Assembly: GCF_024204665.1 (NCBI RefSeq)
Contig: NZ_CP100356.1
Coordinates: 248,001 to 312,000 of the forward strand
Direction: 5' to 3'
Length of the DNA stretch: 64,000 bases
From: Natronosalvus rutilus
GTDB taxonomy: Archaea > Halobacteriota > Halobacteria > Halobacteriales > Natrialbaceae
Below, piece by piece: positions 35,259-43,356 of this stretch (the first letter of the stretch is position 1; each line of letters begins with the position of its first letter). The translations under genes and the position numbers were made by a program. The notes beneath the pieces were generated by a model, which was given only the letters and a program-made list of their open reading frames with translations, made no database searches and was not told the DNA's origin.

Positions 35259-35297
35259 TTACCCCACGATCGGTTAGAAATTTCACTCGTGGGGTAA
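35259..35297 (+). terminator. Hairpin downstream of vapC
   Basis: TTACCCCACGA (35259-35269) pairs perfectly with TCGTGGGGTAA (35287-35297) around a 17-base loop, 48 bases after the vapC stop. No T-run follows, so a terminator role is uncertain; the long AT-ended arms could equally be an IS-related relic. Confidence 0.35.
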
Positions 35298-35376
35298 CCA
35301 CATGGGAGATCAGAAATCGAGGACCACTGGCAGTAACGACGACTACTCGTCCAAATAGCTGCGTTCCCTACGGAGG

Positions 35377-35420
35377 TCAGCTTCGCCGCCACAAACGTTG
35401 TATCCGTGTTCGGAGTGATG
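35377..35420 (-). repeat. Left copy of the primase-like gene 3' end
   Basis: Matches 36358-36401 at an offset of exactly 981 bases with no gaps; over 37 bases (35384-35420 against 36365-36401) only three differ. On the minus strand it codes for LRTRIQRLWRRS and a stop, the same C-terminus as the primase-like gene (LRTRMQRLWRRN). Its presence on the far side of the RHH/PIN module is discussed in the findings. Confidence 0.85.
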
Positions 35421-35439
35421 CAGGGAAGAGGTCGAAGGT

Positions 35440-35958
35440 TTAGGATTCCTCTTCAGTAAGTAGTGAGCGGGCTCGCTGGACGTAGCTATTCGCGTCCCAA
35501 CTTCGGGCAGCGCTGATGTCGTCGAGGAGTGTGAGTGCTTCATTGGATGTCAACTGATCAGTTCGAACAAACACTGAGAGTAGTGTTGGTGTCGTCACGA
35601 GTCGTGTATCGGCTAGAGATGCGTGGATCAGACCGAGGCAGTTGAATTCATCGCAGAGAAACAGCGTGGCATCAATATTGTTTGCAAGAGTGACTGCAGC
35701 GTTCTCACCATCGTCGAGTGGGAACTCAGCATCAAGATCAACTGACTGCACCGTCATCTCGGTGGTTTGAGCAAGAACCGTGCTAGCGGCTTGACCGTGG
35801 TCGTCATCGTACGAGGCAATCTCCTGTAGTTCCTCGACGACCATCTCTGGTACGAGTACGTCGTGGATATTCAGACATAGCGAGAGTGGATTTGGATTGG
35901 AGTCCGCGGCGATTCCGAGACTCACCAGTGCGGATGTGTCTGCTACTAATCTCGTCAT
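35440..35958 (-). CDS. PIN-domain toxin of RHH/PIN pair
   Basis: 172 residues. PIN features: first Asp in RLVADTSALVSLG, Glu in VPEMVVEELQEIASY, DDGENAAVTLANN and LFLCDEFNCLGLI. This long form resembles DUF3368-type PIN nucleases. It follows the RHH antitoxin gene with no gap (stop at 35959, start at 35958). The whole module lies between two copies of a gene end, suggesting it moved as a unit. Confidence 0.75.
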   Translation of the reverse strand: MTRLVADTSALVSLGIAADSNPNPLSLCLNIHDVLVPEMVVEELQEIASYDDDHGQAASTVLAQTTEMTVQSVDLDAEFPLDDGENAAVTLANNIDATLFLCDEFNCLGLIHASLADTRLVTTPTLLSVFVRTDQLTSNEALTLLDDISAARSWDANSYVQRARSLLTEEES

Positions 35959-36261
35959 CTATAGCTCGGCAACCTCGTCGACGAAGCCTTCGTCAAGCTG
36001 TTGTTTCAACACACGGAGGTTGGCGGCTTCCTCTGCCCCGACAAGCGCTTTGAGTTGCTCGTAGCTAATCTCGTCGTCGTAATAGGCAGCAGCGATTTCC
36101 TGGGTGAGTGCGTCGTCGTGAGCGGCGTCTTGGAGATACTCACGAAGCGCTGTCACGAGGATGTCTGTTCGATCTTCTCCAAGGACCGCAGCGAGTGCGT
36201 CAGCCCGGTCAATGAGTCGGTTGGGGGCCCGAAACTGCACGCGCTTTTTGTCGGTACTCAT
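35959..36261 (-). CDS. Ribbon-helix-helix antitoxin of RHH/PIN pair
   Basis: Start at ATG 36261 (MSTDKKRVQFRAPNRLIDRA), 100 residues; upstream frame is shadow. The N-terminal 50 residues are an RHH DNA-binding fold, RVQFRAPNRLIDRADALAAV and DRTDILVTALREYLQD. The acidic C-terminus (DDEISYEQLKALVGAEEAAN) would wrap the toxin. Two near-identical 17-base direct repeats lie directly upstream and are the probable operator. Confidence 0.8.
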   Translation of the reverse strand: MSTDKKRVQFRAPNRLIDRADALAAVLGEDRTDILVTALREYLQDAAHDDALTQEIAAAYYDDEISYEQLKALVGAEEAANLRVLKQQLDEGFVDEVAEL

Positions 36262-36263
36262 TA

Positions 36264-36317
36264 TGTGTACATTGTGAGCCAACGCACTTAGCCGTTGTCG
36301 TGTGTACAATGTGAGCC
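36264..36317 (-). promoter_or_regulatory. Paired 17-base operators upstream of the RHH antitoxin
   Basis: TGTGTACATTGTGAGCC (36264-36280) and TGTGTACAATGTGAGCC (36301-36317) differ at one base and are separated by 20 bases. Each contains the palindrome TGTACA. The first ends three bases from the antitoxin start codon. RHH antitoxins bind such repeats cooperatively, so autoregulation is likely. Confidence 0.6.
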
Positions 36318-36357
36318 CAAATGGGTTCGTAGGAAGGACGAAAAATGGCACCGCACG

Positions 36358-36401
36358 TCAATTGCGCCGCCACAATCGCTGCATCCGTGTTCGGAGTGAT
36401 G
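36358..36401 (-). repeat. Right copy of the primase-like gene 3' end
   Basis: The last 44 bases of the primase-like gene, including its TGA at 36358-36360; see the left copy at 35377-35420. Confidence 0.85.
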
Positions 36402-37500
36402 ACGAACCCTCATCTTTCTCGGAAGCTGTCTCAATGGTTCCCTCGAGGTCGTCCTCCTGTTGTTCAACGATTGGTCGCAACTGCTGGCGCTCTGCTGTGA
36501 GCTGTTCGATCTGGTCACGTTGGTCAGCAATGGTCTGCTCCAACTCGTCGATACGGGTCTCGAGAAGGTCGTTCTTTTCTTCGAGGTACACCCGATCAAT
36601 CCCTATCGAGTCCGGTTCCGCGATACCACCTTCGAGAGTAGAAGCAGTATCGGTGTCAGTAGTAGCAACACCTACTGACGTCTCCACAGTAGACGTTGTC
36701 GGCTCGTAGAAGTCATCCGTCACAGCAATTGCGCGCTCGAGGGTCTTCTCTCCGTATGTCGATCCATCGGCGTGGTGGACGTCGTCCCATTTCCCTCGGA
36801 TGAGCCCTGATTGTCGAAACAGCCGATCCATCTGTACGCGATTCCCACCCGTCCAGAACGCAAGCATACAACATAGTGCCATATCAGCTTCTGACTGGCT
36901 GTCGTATCCACTAGTATTCCCTCGCCACAGCTGATCGAACTTCTCCCCGTTGCCCGCCGAGCGGCCTTTCTCGAGAAGGGCTGAATCCTCGAGGCCGAGT
37001 ACCTGCTTTTGTGGTGTGTCTTCGCTCTGGTTAATGTCGACGACAGCGTCTTCGTCATCGTCAGCTTCAGCGACGAACTCTTCGTGGATAGCCTCGAGGG
37101 CGTCTTGGCGTTCGTTGATCACCGTCGGTGTGCCACGCACGTGCTCCGCTGTGACGGTAAAGAAACGAGACTGATCGTACATCTCGATCCCACCTCGACG
37201 GTTTCGTCCAGGTGGGAGTTCTCCCTGAACGAGGACGTGATATCCCGTTCCCGACGGGGAGACCTCGGTGTATGAGTCCAGGTGCTTGACGATCTCCTTT
37301 GCCTCTTTGTCTGGTCGGCCAGTCTCTGGATCACGGCATTTGTCCAGGTCGATCCCAACGAGCGGATCGGTGCTCGTAAACACGAATCCGATTCCATCTG
37401 CTCGAGCAGATGCTTGATACTCGAGGGCTGTCTCGAGGTCGGGCCCCCGCGTTGCACAAGCTTTCCGTCGGGCACAGTCATCACAGGCATGGGAACGCGA
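36358..37500 (-). pseudogene. Primase-like (NrS-1/bifunctional primase-polymerase-type) protein, 5' truncated
   Basis: The frame is open from an in-frame TGA at 37501-37503 and lacks a good start; a GTG at 37383 gives 341 residues. The conserved core is IGFVFTSTDPLVGIDLDKCR, VSPSGTGYHVLVQGELPPGR and GIEMYDQSRFFTVTAEHVRG, the pattern of haloarchaeal plasmid/virus primase-like proteins, with the DxD of VGIDLD. Normal homologs have about 60 more N-terminal residues before DLETALEYQASARADG; here they are replaced by a Cys-rich stretch (HACDDCARRKACATRG). A helical domain and a coiled coil (LLETRIDELEQTIADQRDQI) follow. Truncated at its 5' end by recombination, where a hicB gene now lies. Confidence 0.7.
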
Positions 37501-37701
37501 TCACGGCGGGAGTCAGCCGACGAGACGGTCATGCTCACCCACAAGGGCGAGTGGTACGTCGCGACTGACGAGACGACCGGGATCGCCAGCCAGGGCGAGA
37601 CGAAAGCCGCCGCCCTCGAAAATATCGCCGAGTCGCTTGAGTTTCACGGGCGTCCGGTGCCGGCAGACGCTGGTAACTTGGAGTCGTCCTCGGCACCGTG
37701 A
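37489..37701 (+). CDS. HicB-type antitoxin, short form
   Basis: 70 residues: the segment VMLTHKGEWYVATDETTGIA and SQGETKAAALENIAESLEFH is the HicB fold (strand, strand, helix with SQG-T-xEAL). It lacks a C-terminal DNA-binding extension, and no hicA gene lies beside it, so it is an orphan or a remnant of a HicAB pair. Its 5' end overlaps the truncated end of the primase-like gene on the other strand. Confidence 0.6.
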   Translation: MGTRSRRESADETVMLTHKGEWYVATDETTGIASQGETKAAALENIAESLEFHGRPVPADAGNLESSSAP

Positions 37702-37741
37702 CTCGACTGATTTCACTTTCACCTTTCTAAGGTGTTCCCTT

Positions 37742-37802
37742 GGCTTTGTTGAACTCCACGCAGCTTGACAGCTTTTAGTATCTGTGCTGAATACAGCGCG
37801 CG
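37742..37802 (+). repeat. Relic of the GTTGAA...GCTGAATACAG repeat family, copy X
   Basis: ggctttgttgaactccacgc... through tctgtgctgaatacagcgcg. It aligns with 52856-52920 and 58541-58601 over about 60 bases. No gene is associated. Probably a MITE-like or solo IS end. Confidence 0.5.
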
Positions 37803-37893
37803 AGTCTTGCACGACGGTTCGGGCGAGGTAATCAAGATCAGTTAATCGAGGAACGGCACATATCGAATTTGAAGCCACGCTACAGAGGCAAAT

Positions 37894-38298
37894 CTACGGA
37901 AGTTCCGAGACTAGTTTGAGCGCAATTGGAATAGCTTCAGCACCGTATTCAATTCGTTCGTATGCTTCTGGGGAACTCATTCCGGGACCGATTATACCGA
38001 ACGTCACAGGAGTGTCACGGTTGAGGCTCACATCACTTAGTTTGGAAGCCGCCGTACGAGCGACAACCTGATCATGGTCGGTATCACCCGTGATTACAGC
38101 ACCCAACACGGCGACTGCGTCGATATTCTCTCGGCGTGCAAGCCGATCAGCTGCCAGCGGAGTGTCGTAGACTCCCCGAACGTAGACTGTTTCCGCGAGT
38201 TCGGCCGTCCGACTATCGAGCTTTTCAAGTGCCACTGCTTCCATCTCTTCAGCCAACTCCTCGTAAAATTGTGTGATGACTAATCCAAGCGATGTCAT
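37894..38298 (-). CDS. ribH: Lumazine synthase (6,7-dimethyl-8-ribityllumazine synthase), probably a paralog
   Basis: 134 residues from ATG 38298 (MTSLGLVITQFYEELAEEME); the frame extends upstream but this start matches the family. It joins 5-amino-6-ribitylaminouracil with dihydroxybutanone phosphate in riboflavin synthesis. Conserved features: VYVRGVYDTPLAADRLARRE, AVAVLGAVITGDTDHDQVVA with the catalytic His region, and TPVTFGIIGPGMSSPEAYER. ATATAT at 38325-38330, about 27 bases upstream, suits a leaderless promoter. Sitting among IS relics and toxin genes with no other rib gene, it is probably an acquired second copy; the chromosomal copy is not in view. Confidence 0.85.
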   Translation of the reverse strand: MTSLGLVITQFYEELAEEMEAVALEKLDSRTAELAETVYVRGVYDTPLAADRLARRENIDAVAVLGAVITGDTDHDQVVARTAASKLSDVSLNRDTPVTFGIIGPGMSSPEAYERIEYGAEAIPIALKLVSELP

Positions 38299-38464
38299 TG
38301 CAGTTTTTGACTTACCGTAACCCCATATATTCGTTATGGATAACAAATTTGTTATACAGTAATCAAATGACAGGAGATATGCTGCGTTACCAGTTGCAAC
38401 CGAACACCTGATTCATCCGAATCGACGTGCAATCAATGATGGCCAACTGCTGAATCCATCCTCT

Positions 38465-39446
38465 GGGCCTTGTTTGAACGCGTGATTTCACGGGTGTGAG
38501 TCCTCTATTGTGCGTTCGATGTTGCGGACGGCGGATTTCATGACAAGTTCACGGTATTGACTGAACCAGGTTCTTGACCAGAGCGTATCGCCGTATCTGC
38601 ATCGGAGTCCGAAAAACACCGATTCAGCGTTCGATCGCTGGTTATACGCCCGATCCTTGATGAGCAAATTTTTCGCCCACCCCCGCATTCCAGGGTCTCG
38701 CTTCGGAATCAGCGGCGTGATACTTTCTGGACGCAACCTCGTGCGAATCTCTTCCCAGTCGTAGCCCTTATCGGCAGCGACAGTCGCCAACTCGTCGAGA
38801 TTCCGCACTAGCACCTGCCAGCCGACCTGTATATCGTGCGGTTATTTCATCGAGCAGTGTTTATCGAGAATCACACTAGTTTCACAATTGATAAGCAGCG
38901 TCGTCTTCACCGCCTCAAACGTATAGTCCGTCCGTTTTGTATAGTGCTGGCTGGCCTGGACGCGATCGACACCGGTTGCGTCGATCGCCTGCACATCACC
39001 GAGATCATACAGTTCGACGGACTGATCAAGGATCGCTCGCCACCGCTTCATCGGAATCGCCTGCTTTCGCGTACACACCGTCGAGAAGTGTGGGACCGTT
39101 TCAGGCATCAATCCGAGTGATTTCGTCACTCTCGGCATCTCGCGGAGGACGTCCATCAGCTTCCGGTACGGATGGCCGAGATACTCTTTCAATCCCTGAA
39201 CGGCGAGAATCAGCCAGTCAGCGTAACCTTCTTCTCCCGGACGGTAGGCCGGTGCTGGCGTTCCAACGACGGCTTTTTTGGGCGAGCGATACGACCATCT
39301 CTGTGAAGCGGGAGGCCTTCGTGTGCACAACGAACCCGTCCCGCATCACTTCCTAGTAGATTTGGTATTTTCTCCGAGCTACTAGCACGGCGATAAGAAT
39401 TCGATCAGCTCTACACTGCTAACGTTTGAGCGTCTAAACAAGGCCC
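38465..39446 (-). mobile_element. IS5-family element, copy 1, decayed
   Basis: Terminal repeats GGGCCTTGTTTGAACG (left) and the complement CGTCTAAACAAGGCCC (right) bound a single transposase gene. The flanks are also inverted copies: gctgaatccatcctct on the left and agaggatggattcagc on the right, so the terminal inverted repeat or a palindromic target may extend to about 33 bases. Confidence 0.75.
38488..39330 (-). pseudogene. IS5-family transposase with one in-frame stop
   Basis: The transposase is readable throughout in one frame apart from a TAA after the HCSMK motif (around 38840), where the intact relative at 58674 has a glutamine. DDE residues occur in QAIDATGVDRVQASQHY and VAADKGYDWEEI, and the Glu in NAESVFFGLRCRYG. 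The start is unclear; the frame opens at 39330. About 60 per cent similar by eye to the other IS5 copies, hence a separate lineage. Confidence 0.8.
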
Positions 39447-39513
39447 AGAGGATGGATTCAGCATGACCAACGTCATGGACGCACACTGTTACCGAGATGG
39501 GGCCGCTCATCCC

Positions 39514-39885
39514 CTATCCGTTCTTTAATTCGACTCGAAGAGCGTGATAGGGAATCGTGTCAATATTTTCGACTGCATGGGGGGGCTCTGGCTCCATCCA
39601 TTCGGTCTCTGGTGGGGATCGCTCTGCGGTCTCATTTGCTTCTCGTTCTGGTGATTCGAATGCGACGTTCTCATCTTCATCGTAGTATCGTATTCGAGCC
39701 GCTCGATCAACGAGCATCACGCTCGGCCACCGGTGGGTGTGCATCGGCTCCTTTTCGCCGGGTAGAATGACGACTTCAACGACACGAACCTGTTCATTCT
39801 CCATTAGAACGATATGCGAGTCGGGGGCCGCCGTAACTGCGTCGAGTGATTGGGGCCACGGCCAGTCAGATGAATCGTCCACCAT
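39514..39885 (-). CDS. Cupin-domain protein
   Basis: 123 residues with a single cupin barrel. The metal-binding motif appears as VVILPGEKEPMHTHRWPSVM (H-x-H) and the second His in PPHAVEN. A Glu-rich loop (EANETAERSPPETEWMEPEP) lies between. Substrate unknown. A second cupin gene lies 0.4 kb away on the same strand, with a MITE-like repeat between them. Confidence 0.75.
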   Translation of the reverse strand: MVDDSSDWPWPQSLDAVTAAPDSHIVLMENEQVRVVEVVILPGEKEPMHTHRWPSVMLVDRAARIRYYDEDENVAFESPEREANETAERSPPETEWMEPEPPHAVENIDTIPYHALRVELKNG

Positions 39886-39979
39886 ATTTGTTTAGATAAT
39901 TGAAAGCATTACAAGTATTACGATTACAAAAGAGTGTATAGCGGTTGACTAGCGGAAGAGTGGATGACCGATACGCGGC

Positions 39980-40043
39980 TTGTATCTTGCAAAGACTCAG
40001 CAAACTACCGAATCACTGTCAGAAACGGTATGCAAGATACAGA
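39980..40043 (+). repeat. MITE-like repeat, family CTGTATCTTGCA, copy A
   Basis: A 64-base unit bounded by ttgtatcttgca and its near-inverse tgcaagatacag. It aligns along its whole length with copy B at 41602-41669 and, reversed, with copy C at 51273-51337. No coding capacity. Confidence 0.7.
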
Positions 40044-40298
40044 GCATGAGTGCAGTACAACGGCTCTGTTTGTTTCACGCCGAGGACGATGAACCGTCTG
40101 CTCACTATACGTGCGAACCTAACGCCGTTTCTTCCATCAGCTAATATAGATGTAGAGAGAATCATGCTGAATACAGGGTTCGTATCTCGCATTAAAAGGA
40201 CGTTCAAAACGAATGCTCCGGTTCGCTCAATCAGACGGCTCACCGAGCGTCCAGATGCGAATTGAACAGGTCTGGTGGGCCATCGAGGGACTCGGATG

Positions 40299-40844
40299 TT
40301 ACTTTGAAACGTAGTTCTCATCGAGAGCGACGACTTCGTTCCGTTTCCGATCGACGAAGAGCGCATCCTGCCATTCACTCTCGTCGGAATCCGTCGCATC
40401 CGTATCGTCTTCAAGAGCTTCGAGTCGGGCGACGGTATCGAATTTGGCCGCAGAGAGCGATTCGTGACACCGCTCGCCGATTGCCTCGATTTTGTGTCGT
40501 GCTCCACCCGGCACGTAGACGAACTCCATCGGCCCGATTTCGAGCGTTTGATGGCTTCCATCTCCCCGTTCGAGGGTATATCTGGCTCGCCCGTCGAGAC
40601 ACAGATTTACCTCGTCGAGACCCGGGGCGTGTGTATGCCAATCGATCTTTTCGGGGGGCTCCATCTCGAAGTAGAGTAATCTGAACTCGTTCGTTCTGAT
40701 AACCAGTGGAGTACTCCGAACACCTTCGGAATCCGTATCCTCGGAGTGCTCAGTCCCGATCTTGTACATTGTTTGGTCGGGAAGGTGAGTTCGGGAAAGT
40801 TCCTCGGGGGTCAGTTCTGATTTAGGAACCTCGTCCTTTACCAT
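40299..40844 (-). CDS. Cupin-domain protein
   Basis: 181 residues. Cupin motifs: EKIDWHTHAPGLDEVNLCLD (HxH...E) and VYVPGGARHKIEAIGERCHE with the second His. The N-terminus (KSELTPEELSRTHLPDQTMY) and the acidic C-terminal tail (DDTDATDSDESEWQDALFVD) frame one barrel. Function unknown. The start at 40844 follows a typical AT-rich promoter stretch. Confidence 0.75.
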   Translation of the reverse strand: MVKDEVPKSELTPEELSRTHLPDQTMYKIGTEHSEDTDSEGVRSTPLVIRTNEFRLLYFEMEPPEKIDWHTHAPGLDEVNLCLDGRARYTLERGDGSHQTLEIGPMEFVYVPGGARHKIEAIGERCHESLSAAKFDTVARLEALEDDTDATDSDESEWQDALFVDRKRNEVVALDENYVSK

Positions 40845-41264
40845 AACTGACCGTTATGTAGAATGACCTTATACTTATACATACAACAGAAAAATGATAT
40901 ACTGTTTGCAGAGTCTGCGAACAGATGATCTACACCGTGCTAATGAGAACCAAAGGAAACCAACTTGCTGCAAAGATCCTCTATATTCAGCAGACCGTTT
41001 CTGACGCCTATCCGAGAGGTTGATAGCTGCTCCGGTAACGCCTTTACCTGTATCTATCACTTCGGTCACTTCGAAGGGTACGAGAAGAGTTCTATGACAC
41101 GCTCACTGTGAGCTGAATGCAGAACTTTGGGCCCGGCCATGGTAATAATTGACACAGTGGTGTGGGTTTATACGGATTTGAGCCGGTATCATCACCTGTC
41201 CTGGAGACCCACTGTGGCATCCTGCATACGATCCAACGGCTCTCCAGTGACGTACTCAGCTATC

Positions 41265-41304
41265 GCCGGCAAAACCCTGGCGTAAGTCAGGGTTTTCGGC
41301 CGGC
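41265..41304 (+). repeat. Strong hairpin with bulge
   Basis: GCCGGC (41265-41270) plus AAAACCCTG (41271-41279) pair with CAGGGTTTT (41288-41296) and GCCGGC (41299-41304), leaving a 2-base bulge and an 8-base loop. No gene ends nearby, so it is not an obvious terminator. An IS200-type end is one possible origin. Confidence 0.6.
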
Positions 41305-41601
41305 TAAAAATGTGCAGAGTAATCAATAACTGTGCGTAGAGATCGATATTTCACTTCTCAGGATGTCGGCAAAACAGCCCATCGTTGGAATGGATTATAT
41401 GAGCCCGAAATAGTTCTGAAAACGCGGATGAACGTTTGAGAGTCGCCCCTCAAGAACGACACACCACCACTGCCACCTCCCGTTTAAAGGAGCGACTACA
41501 CCTTCACTTTTCGAATCGAGAACAACTTGTCTCGGTCAGTTCCCTCTTGTATTGATCGATCATCACCTCAGTAATCGACTTTCATCGAATGCAGCACTTT
41601 C

Positions 41602-41669
41602 GCTGTGTCTCTTGCAGAGACTCGATTAACTACCGATCTGTTGTCAGAAGCGGCGTGCAAGATACAGAG
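41602..41669 (+). repeat. MITE-like repeat, family CTGTATCTTGCA, copy B
   Basis: Aligned with copy A: shared strings include aactaccgat, tgtcagaa and gtgcaagatacagag. Left arm gctgtgtctcttgca, right arm tgcaagatacagag. Confidence 0.7.
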
Positions 41670-41806
41670 GATGTATGCAGCACAGTCATTTCATATATGG
41701 TACGTCATGTGTGGAATAAACTGATATATACTAACCAATTAGGGTAGGTCAAATCAACGCTTGACCTTAGGGAAGACATTTACATATTACTGCCAGACGG
41801 ATTACT

Positions 41807-42157
41807 ATGAACCGCCGTTCGTATCTTGTTGCCGGCTGTCTTACTTTCTCCAGCCTCGTCGCTGGCTGTACCTCGGATGGGTCTGCAGAACCAGAGTGCC
41901 ACTTAATGCACGAAGTCGTAGAGTCGTCAGAGGACTACGGTGAGGTCGTTGAAACGTACAAATATGAAGAGTTGAGCAGTGACGCACAGCAGGTTGTTGA
42001 AGAGGCCGTCACCAATGGAAGTTATACAACCACGGACCAAAACCTCGAACCGACGGAATTCCGGTACTGGGATACAACGACTGTCTACAATGTCACCTAC
42101 CAAAACAAGACACACGTACTGTTAACGTATACGGGCGAGGGGTGCGAAAGCCAGTAA
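41807..42157 (+). CDS. Small haloarchaeal lipoprotein
   Basis: 116 residues. The N-terminus MNRRSYLVAGCLTFSSLVAG leads to a lipobox, LVAGC, with the lipidated Cys at residue 21, and an RR pair suggests Tat export. The mature part (YKYEELSSDAQQVVEEAVTN, then YWDTTTVYNVTYQNKTHVLL) is a compact domain that resembles the small protein at 33777. It ends with EGCESQ, so two further cysteines may form a disulfide. Extracellular, membrane-tethered; function unknown. Confidence 0.7.
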   Translation: MNRRSYLVAGCLTFSSLVAGCTSDGSAEPECHLMHEVVESSEDYGEVVETYKYEELSSDAQQVVEEAVTNGSYTTTDQNLEPTEFRYWDTTTVYNVTYQNKTHVLLTYTGEGCESQ

Positions 42158-42233
42158 ATGGGTAGTACATATCCTGTATTGATCGATCGTCCCTCACCTG
42201 ATTGGCCACCAACCACTGCCCCATTCGCGCTCT

Positions 42234-43168
42234 GGGGCTTGTTTAAACGTGCGAGATCAGTGGTGATAGCGCCTCACAACTTGTTCGATGTTTCTGACGG
42301 CAGCCTTTAGGACGACTTCTCTGAACTTCCCAAACCAGGTTCTCACCCGCACCGTCTAGCCGAATCGATGCATCAACGCAAAGAAGATCGCCTCGACGAT
42401 CGACCGGCGGTAATACACGTTCTCGTCGTGTCGTGCGTTGTGCGCTTTGTCGAGTGCGTAGAATTCACGATGTTTGATCAACGGGCGGATGCCAGCCTCC
42501 CTGAGTTCGTGCCGGAGCGCGTCCCAGTCGTAGCTTTTGTCGGCGGTGGTCGTGGTCAGCTTGGCGAGATTTCTCGTGAGCACCTGCCGTCCAACTTGTG
42601 TATCGTGGGGCTGTTTCATCGAGCAGTGGACATCGAGAATGGCACTCGTATCGCAATCGACGAGAGCCGTCCTCTTGATATCGTCAAAGTTGTAGCCGAC
42701 GCGGAGGACGTAGCGACGGCTGGCTTGATGACGTTTGAAGTCAGTGGCGTCGATCGCCTGGACGTCACCGAGTTCGTGCAGCGAGACAGATGACCGCAGT
42801 AACACCCGCCAGACGCGCATTTTGAGATCTTGTTTCTGCGTACAGACAGTGGTAAAATCCGGCAGCTGATCCACCGAAAGGCCGAGTTTCGCGACGATTC
42901 CGGGCATCTCGTGCAGCATATCGAGCAGTCGGCGGTAGGGTTGGTTTAGCTACTCTCGGAGGCAATGAATCGAGACGACTACCCAATCAGCATAGCCACC
43001 GTCACCCTTCTCTACCGCCGGTGCTGGCTCGCCAGTGACAGCGTTCTGGGACAAATCGACACATCGGTCGGTGAAGCGGGCAAGTTGAGACGGCATACTC
43101 GCTGCTTCCTCACTCAATCCCTCATAATCCCAGGCGAGGCGTCAACTGAACGGCGTTTAAACACGGCC
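42234..43168 (-). mobile_element. IS5-family element, copy 2, decayed
   Basis: Left terminal GGGGCTTGTTTAAACG and right terminal CGTTTAAACACGGCC are inverted. The internal sequence closely follows the intact copy at 58602-59536. No matching target duplication is visible, which fits an old or rearranged insertion. Confidence 0.7.
42257..43096 (-). pseudogene. IS5-family transposase with two nonsense mutations
   Basis: Reads through with the same residues as the intact copy except for TAG after HCLRE (about 42950) and TAG after HRFG (about 42356). The middle portion, 42356-42919, is an open 187-codon frame containing the first two DDE aspartates (QAIDATDF, ADKSYDWD) and the Glu (IVEAIFFALMHRFG). 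Close kinship with the intact copy suggests recent decay. Confidence 0.85.
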
Positions 43169-43356
43169 AGAGCAGAGTATTCAGTAAGACCTGATCGAAC
43201 CTCCATATTACTGTCACAAACGACGTGCTGAATCCAGAGCCCGAGTTCAACAGAAGCAGCGCTACGAGCAAGCAGAACACGACCGGTGACAGCGAACTGG
43301 TGCGGTCAGCTGATATTCACCTCGATTTATATCGCTTAGATGAGTAATTTGCAGCG

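Larger units (their letters stand above)
40845..41806. other. Gene-free stretch with MITE copy and strong hairpin
   Basis: Nearly 1 kb without a supported gene. It contains repeat copy B (41602-41669), a hairpin at 41265-41304, and a string near 41110 (gagctgaatgcagaac) like the outer ends of the IS5 copies. The composition is AT-richer than the flanks, consistent with layered insertion relics. Confidence 0.5.
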
